In this document: positions 16,060 to 19,438 of the stretch, in pieces
Position numbering within the stretch: position 1 is the stretch's first letter
How the letters are laid out: the number at the start of each line of letters is the position of its first letter
Assembly (NCBI GenBank): GCA_014730235.1
Contig: WJIO01000109.1
Coordinates: 1 to 19,438 of the forward strand
DNA from: Candidatus Poribacteria bacterium
Lineage (GTDB): Bacteria; Poribacteria; DTPJ01; WJIO01
Direction: 5' to 3'
Length of the DNA stretch: 19,438 nt
Position numbers and translations under genes: made by a program
The notes under the pieces: model-generated
The model's input: the letters and a program-made list of their open reading frames with translations, nothing else
The model's database searches: none
What the model was told of the DNA's origin: nothing

Positions 16060-17166
16060 ATGCTTACCTGGGTTGAGATAGATTTAAACGCTATATCCCA
16101 TAATATAAATCAAATAAAGGCAAAAGTCAAAGCCTATAATGCCGGTATTATGGCCATAATAAAAGATAACGCCTACAGTCATGGCGCAGTGAATGTTGCA
16201 CAAACGGCAACTAATACAGGTGTTAATATGCTAGGAGTTGCCACTGTAGAGGAAGCTGTTGAACTGCGGCAGGCTGGTATTGATCACCCAATCTTGATTA
16301 TCTGCGGCATACTGCCTGGACAAGCTGAAACTGTTGTTAAACATGATATAGCTCAGACTGTGTGCACGTTAGACACCTGTAAAGCTTTGTCAAAAGCGGC
16401 TGAAAAATGCGGGAAAAAAGCAAGAGTCCATGTGAAGATTGATACAGGAATGAACAGGATAGGCGTAAACTATCAAAACGCTTTAGATTTTATAAAGTCA
16501 GCTTTAGCTTTTCCTGCCCTCACAATGGAAGGTATAATGAGCCATTACGCCGTAGCCGAAACAGACAGAGATTTTACAGAACTTCAGCTTTCGCGCTTTA
16601 AGCAAACATTATCACAACTGGAAGATTCGGGAATTCGTATTCCTGTAAAACATACGGCCAACAGTGCTGCCATCCTAAGGTTTCCGGAATCATACTTTAA
16701 TATGGTTAGACCGGGACTTATAACTTATGGATTGTATCCATCCAAAGATCACTATGGACTGGATTTAAAACCAGCCCTCAGCTTTAAGACAAAGATATTT
16801 TACCTGAAGGAACTGCCACCCGGACAGGATATTAGCTATGGTCGCAGATATACCACATATAAGAAAACTCTTGTGGCATCTATCGCTGCGGGATATGGAC
16901 ATGGATACAGCAGAAGCTTGTTTAACAAAGGTGAGGTTATTATCAGGGGAAAAAGGGCGGCTGTAATAGGTACAATATGTATGGATCAGTGTTTATGTGA
17001 TGTGACACATATACCGGGAGTTTCTATCGGTGATGAAGTTGTTCTAATAGGTAAACAGGACGATCAGGAAATTACAGCCGACGAAGTGGCAGAAAAGATG
17101 GATACTATATCTTATGAAGTTTTGTGTCGAATTAACCCAAAAATTTCAAGAATTTATGTAAAATAA
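16060..17166 (+). CDS. alr: Alanine racemase
   Basis: The 368-residue PLP enzyme interconverts L- and D-alanine for peptidoglycan. It opens with TWVEIDLNAISHNINQIK, has the PLP-lysine motif IIKDNAYSHG (K35; usually VKANAYGHG), KIDTGMNRIGV, TANSAAIL, NMVRPGLITYGLYP, the second catalytic base Y279 in AAGYGHGYSR (usually GYADGY), and GTICMDQ. Length and domain order are those of the family. The ATG at 16060 is chosen because family members begin a few residues before TWxEIDL; a GTG at 16036 in frame lies inside the 34-bp palindrome. No clear SD precedes either start (aaatttaaaaatt), which is unusual beside the strong SDs around it. It may be read through from the URO-D-like gene. Its stop is 10 bases from the convergent gene. 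Confidence 0.93.
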   Translation: MLTWVEIDLNAISHNINQIKAKVKAYNAGIMAIIKDNAYSHGAVNVAQTATNTGVNMLGVATVEEAVELRQAGIDHPILIICGILPGQAETVVKHDIAQTVCTLDTCKALSKAAEKCGKKARVHVKIDTGMNRIGVNYQNALDFIKSALAFPALTMEGIMSHYAVAETDRDFTELQLSRFKQTLSQLEDSGIRIPVKHTANSAAILRFPESYFNMVRPGLITYGLYPSKDHYGLDLKPALSFKTKIFYLKELPPGQDISYGRRYTTYKKTLVASIAAGYGHGYSRSLFNKGEVIIRGKRAAVIGTICMDQCLCDVTHIPGVSIGDEVVLIGKQDDQEITADEVAEKMDTISYEVLCRINPKISRIYVK

Positions 17167-17176
17167 TTCCTGATGA

Positions 17177-18280
17177 TCAGCAACCAAAATATCCGTGATA
17201 GGCATCCACAGCAGCGAGATAATTGTCTGGTTTAACATCCTTATGAACCAGATTGCTGGTGCAGATGATATGCCCTCCGTTACCCCAGCCATCCTGAATA
17301 CACTTGACCATTTCCTTTCTGCAATCATCCGGAGTGCCTTTTGTGAATGTCCACCTTATATCCAGATTACCAACAAAACAGATGCGATCTCCGTATTCCC
17401 TTTTTAACCTGGCCATATCCATGCCAGCGGCTTTATCTATCTCACCAAATCCATCAACGTTGGTTCCTATCAGAAAGTCATCCAGAATGGGCCAGAGATC
17501 ACCATCAGAAGTATTATTAACAAACACCCCTAGCTTATGTAAAGCATCAGCCTGTTTGCGTATCTGAGGCATAATGAATTCCCGGAAATGCTGTGGTGAA
17601 ATCATGGGACCTTTATCAGATGCCAGATCGCCGCCTAATCCGATGACTTCAGCGCCCATCTCCACCAGCTTTGTTCCCGAGTTAATGGCATTACGAGTAC
17701 ATTCATCATAATATTCATGGAGCTTTTCAGGATCAGTGACAAACCATGCCAGCCTTGCGCCCAGGACAGCAACGGGGATAGCGTAAAGGGGTGAAAAAAT
17801 AGCAAGTTCAATTCCTTGCTCCTTCATAAGTTCTTTAACCCGACGGAAAACATAAAAAGCAGGTTCAGGAACTGATACAGTTTCCTTATTTATATATTCA
17901 TCTCGGGGTGAAGATTCATCACCTTTTGAGATAGTTCTGGTTATGTTGCTTTCCGGTAGATATTCATGAATTATACTGCTGGTTTCCCATCTGTATCTGG
18001 AGAGAGGGCGAGGTCGTTCAAAATCCGGGGTGATATTACGTCTTACACCGATCATATCAAAACCCAACTTGACGGCAATATCAATAATCTCCTGAGCTTC
18101 TGTTTCAACTATAGTTTGCCATGAGGCATCTCTGAGCATCTCCATTCTCTCGGTAAAACCGCATTTTTTACCCAATACAACCTCACGGGTAGGCGGAGCC
18201 ATTTCATACATCTCACCTATAGGTGTTCGGTCTACTTCCTCATGCCGATAGGCCTTCAACACCCTTTCTCTGCTTGTCAT
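17177..18280 (-). CDS. Second URO-D-like protein lacking the zinc-site His and Cys
   Basis: The 367-residue protein starts TSRERVLKAYRHEEVDRTPIGE and shows the URO-D fold: FSPLYAIPVAVLGARLAWF, EVIGLGGDLASDKGPMISPQHFREF, NNTSDGDLWPILDDFL, CFVGNLDIRWTFTKGTPDDC and IICTSNLVHKDVKPDNY. Against the 15030-15995 protein, T257 replaces the His and L344 replaces the C-terminal Cys, while the SDG (S258-G260) core is kept. HemE-type arginines are also absent. It is therefore a different functional class of the same fold, with unknown reaction. SD gaggt lies 6 bases before ATG. A candidate promoter sits about 125 bases upstream (18404-18431). It converges with the racemase across a 10-base gap with no visible terminator. 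Confidence 0.78.
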   Translation of the reverse strand: MTSRERVLKAYRHEEVDRTPIGEMYEMAPPTREVVLGKKCGFTERMEMLRDASWQTIVETEAQEIIDIAVKLGFDMIGVRRNITPDFERPRPLSRYRWETSSIIHEYLPESNITRTISKGDESSPRDEYINKETVSVPEPAFYVFRRVKELMKEQGIELAIFSPLYAIPVAVLGARLAWFVTDPEKLHEYYDECTRNAINSGTKLVEMGAEVIGLGGDLASDKGPMISPQHFREFIMPQIRKQADALHKLGVFVNNTSDGDLWPILDDFLIGTNVDGFGEIDKAAGMDMARLKREYGDRICFVGNLDIRWTFTKGTPDDCRKEMVKCIQDGWGNGGHIICTSNLVHKDVKPDNYLAAVDAYHGYFGC

Positions 18281-18403
18281 TGTTTACCTCGTTTTGGTAT
18301 CCCAGAAGGCCTTATAAAGCTCCTGTAGATCATATTTTAGTTAATTTTGAGGAATATCAGTTTGTATTTCTTTATCATAGTCCTTAAATGAAGATATAAA
18401 TCT

Positions 18404-18431
18404 ATTATACCAAAAGAAAGTAAAAATACAA
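18404..18431 (-). promoter_or_regulatory. Candidate extended -10 promoter for the second URO-D-like gene
   Basis: On the - strand, TTGGTATAAT (18404-18413) is a perfect TATAAT preceded by TGG (extended -10). A weak TTGTAT (18426-18431) lies 16 bases upstream. The leader would be about 115 bases. Confidence 0.5.
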
Positions 18432-18445
18432 TCAAATTTTAACCT

Positions 18446-18640
18446 TACCAAACATAAAATTTATGTCCATGAAAACTTTGGCTCTTCCGGTTTGATTATG
18501 GTAATAATTTGTAATTTGAAAATTATCTCAGCTTTTCATTCCTGCGGAGACAAGAATGAAAAGCAAAATAGATTTTTCCTGTATAACTTTTGATTTTTCT
18601 TCATTACCACACTAAATCCTGGAAGAGCCAAAGATTTTTA
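18446..18640. repeat. Long-hairpin repetitive element, copy B
   Basis: This copy lies inverted relative to copy A; 18453-18545 matches A 12868-12953 at 78 of 86 positions with a 7-base insertion (gtaattt, a local duplication). Its own arms include a perfect 13-bp inverted repeat ctttggctcttcc (18476-18488) / complement (18621-18633) and a central 11-bp stem gcttttcattc (18531-18541) / complement (18554-18564). The right half has decayed more than the left. No ORF lies inside. It occupies most of the 456-base gap between two divergent genes. Confidence 0.72.
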
Positions 18641-18641
18641 C

Positions 18642-18670
18642 TTGACTGTATGGGAAGATATGAAGATAAT
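18642..18670 (+). promoter_or_regulatory. Promoter for the class V aminotransferase
   Basis: TTGACT (18642-18647, 5 of 6) and GATAAT (18665-18670, 5 of 6) are separated by exactly 17 bases. Transcription would start near 18677, about 60 bases before ATG. The -35 box abuts the right end of long-hairpin element B, so the repeat may contribute sequence to this promoter. Confidence 0.65.
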
Positions 18671-18736
18671 AAATAATACCAAATATGATTATGAAAACAA
18701 ATAATAACCTCTTTATTTTAGGGGGATAATAATATT

Positions 18737-19438
18737 ATGAAGAACAGATTGATGACTCCAGGGCCTGTCCCGGTTTCTGAGGATGCTCTTCTGGCTATGG
18801 CCAGACCTGTTATACACCATCGCACTGAGGAATTTCGGCAGGTTATGGCCGAAGTTAAGGATGGGCTAAAATATGTATTCCAGACGGTAAACGATGTTCT
18901 GATACTTATGGCTTCCAGCACAGGGGCAATGGAAAGCGCGGTAGTCAACCTTCTTTCGCCAGGAGATGAAGTTTTGGTTATCAAAGGGGGGAAATTCGGT
19001 GAGAGATGGGGGGAAATTTGTGAAGCATATAATGTGAAGGTTCATCCGGTGGATTTGGAATGGGGCCATGCCGTTGATGTCGAGGTTGTTAAAGAGAAAT
19101 TGGATGAAAAACCGAATATCAAGTGTGTATACTCAACTTTGTGTGAAACATCTACAGGTATTCATCATAATATAAAGGAACTTGGTGAAGTTGTAAATAA
19201 ACGTGACAATACACTCTTAGTTGTTGATGCAGTAAGCGCATTGGGTGCTGTTGAGCTGCAAACGGATAATTGGCATGTAGATGTAGTGGTTTCCGGTTCT
19301 CAGAAGGGTTTAATGACACCTCCTGGGCTTGGTTTTATAAGCTTAAGTGACGCCGCATGGAAATTCACAGAAAAGTCCCAGCTTCCCGGTTACTATTTTG
19401 ACCTGAGTAAAACCAGAGAATGTATGAAGAAAAATGAG
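18737..19438 (+). CDS. Class V aminotransferase (alanine-glyoxylate/serine-pyruvate type), 3' end outside window
   Basis: The frame is open for 234 codons from the ATG to the window edge. It begins MKNRLMTPGPVPVSEDALLAMARPVIHHRTEEFRQVM, the typical start of the AGXT/serine-glyoxylate branch, followed by ILMASSTGAMESAVVNLLSPGDEVLV (PLP phosphate loop), STLCETSTGIHHNIKEL, LLVVDAVSALGAVEL (the Asp that contacts the PLP ring) and VVSGSQKGLMTPPGL with K190 as the Schiff-base lysine. A full family member has about 360-390 residues, so about 40 percent is missing. Exact substrate pair (alanine, serine or phosphonate-related amines with glyoxylate or pyruvate) cannot be fixed. SD aggggg (18720-18725) is about 11 bases from ATG, rather far. 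It is transcribed divergently from the second URO-D-like gene. Confidence 0.9.
   Translation, partial: MKNRLMTPGPVPVSEDALLAMARPVIHHRTEEFRQVMAEVKDGLKYVFQTVNDVLILMASSTGAMESAVVNLLSPGDEVLVIKGGKFGERWGEICEAYNVKVHPVDLEWGHAVDVEVVKEKLDEKPNIKCVYSTLCETSTGIHHNIKELGEVVNKRDNTLLVVDAVSALGAVELQTDNWHVDVVVSGSQKGLMTPPGLGFISLSDAAWKFTEKSQLPGYYFDLSKTRECMKKNE

Noticed and set aside
17167-17176. Terminator between convergent racemase and URO-D-like genes
   Set aside because: The gap is 10 bases and no stem-loop with a T tract is visible at either gene end.

Overview
The window looks like a piece of a chromosome from an uncultured, Gram-negative-type bacterium, most likely Candidatus Poribacteria or a close relative. 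The main clue is the C-terminal module of the 8079-10907 protein (motif PNPFNPDVWIPYE, then WDG, then SGMYFYR), a FlgD/T9SS-like tail that I recall as very frequent in poribacterial exported proteins. DUF3160, DUF6785-type membrane proteins, sulfatase-like enzymes and several uroporphyrinogen-decarboxylase-like (URO-D) proteins fit the same picture. This placement is inference; there is no rRNA or marker gene here. The DNA is moderately AT-rich and densely coding, with no tRNA, rRNA, CRISPR array or transposase seen.

Region 1 (1-6206, + strand) is a probable operon: an exported concanavalin-A/LamG-like protein, a large polytopic membrane protein (DUF6785/6784 type), a cytoplasmic sulfatase-fold hydrolase whose usual Cys/Ser nucleophile is Thr, and an exported two-module alpha/beta-hydrolase (acetylxylan-esterase-like). 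Together they suggest binding, uptake and trimming of a substituted glycan or a related ester-bearing substrate. Region 2 (6207-7863, +) holds two tandem paralogous small lipoproteins closed by a perfect 24-bp-stem terminator that also faces the convergent gene. Region 3 (7878-12583, - strand) has a short gene remnant, a DUF3160 secreted protein, and a tandem amidohydrolase whose N-terminal half has lost its metal ligands.

Region 4 (12584-13133) is a rich divergent control region: a strong promoter for the amidohydrolase followed by two matching 14-bp palindromes 21 bp apart, a ~212-bp long-hairpin repeat, and a promoter for the + strand genes. Region 5 (13134-17166, +) carries a sugar isomerase/Gfo-Idh-MocA oxidoreductase fusion, a URO-D-like protein, a 34-bp perfect palindrome, and an alanine racemase. 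Region 6 (17177-18280, -) is a second, divergent URO-D-like protein. Region 7 (18281-19438) is another divergent control region with a second, inverted copy of the long-hairpin repeat, then the start of a class V aminotransferase that runs off the window.

The isomerase-oxidoreductase, URO-D proteins, amidohydrolase and aminotransferase look like a small-molecule catabolic or demethylation set, but the substrate cannot be read from the sequence. The most unusual features are the pair of inverted long-hairpin elements, each lying exactly between two divergent promoters and with compensatory base changes in the central stem; the helically phased operator pair; the 34-bp palindrome; the Thr-type sulfatase; and the two multi-domain enzymes.
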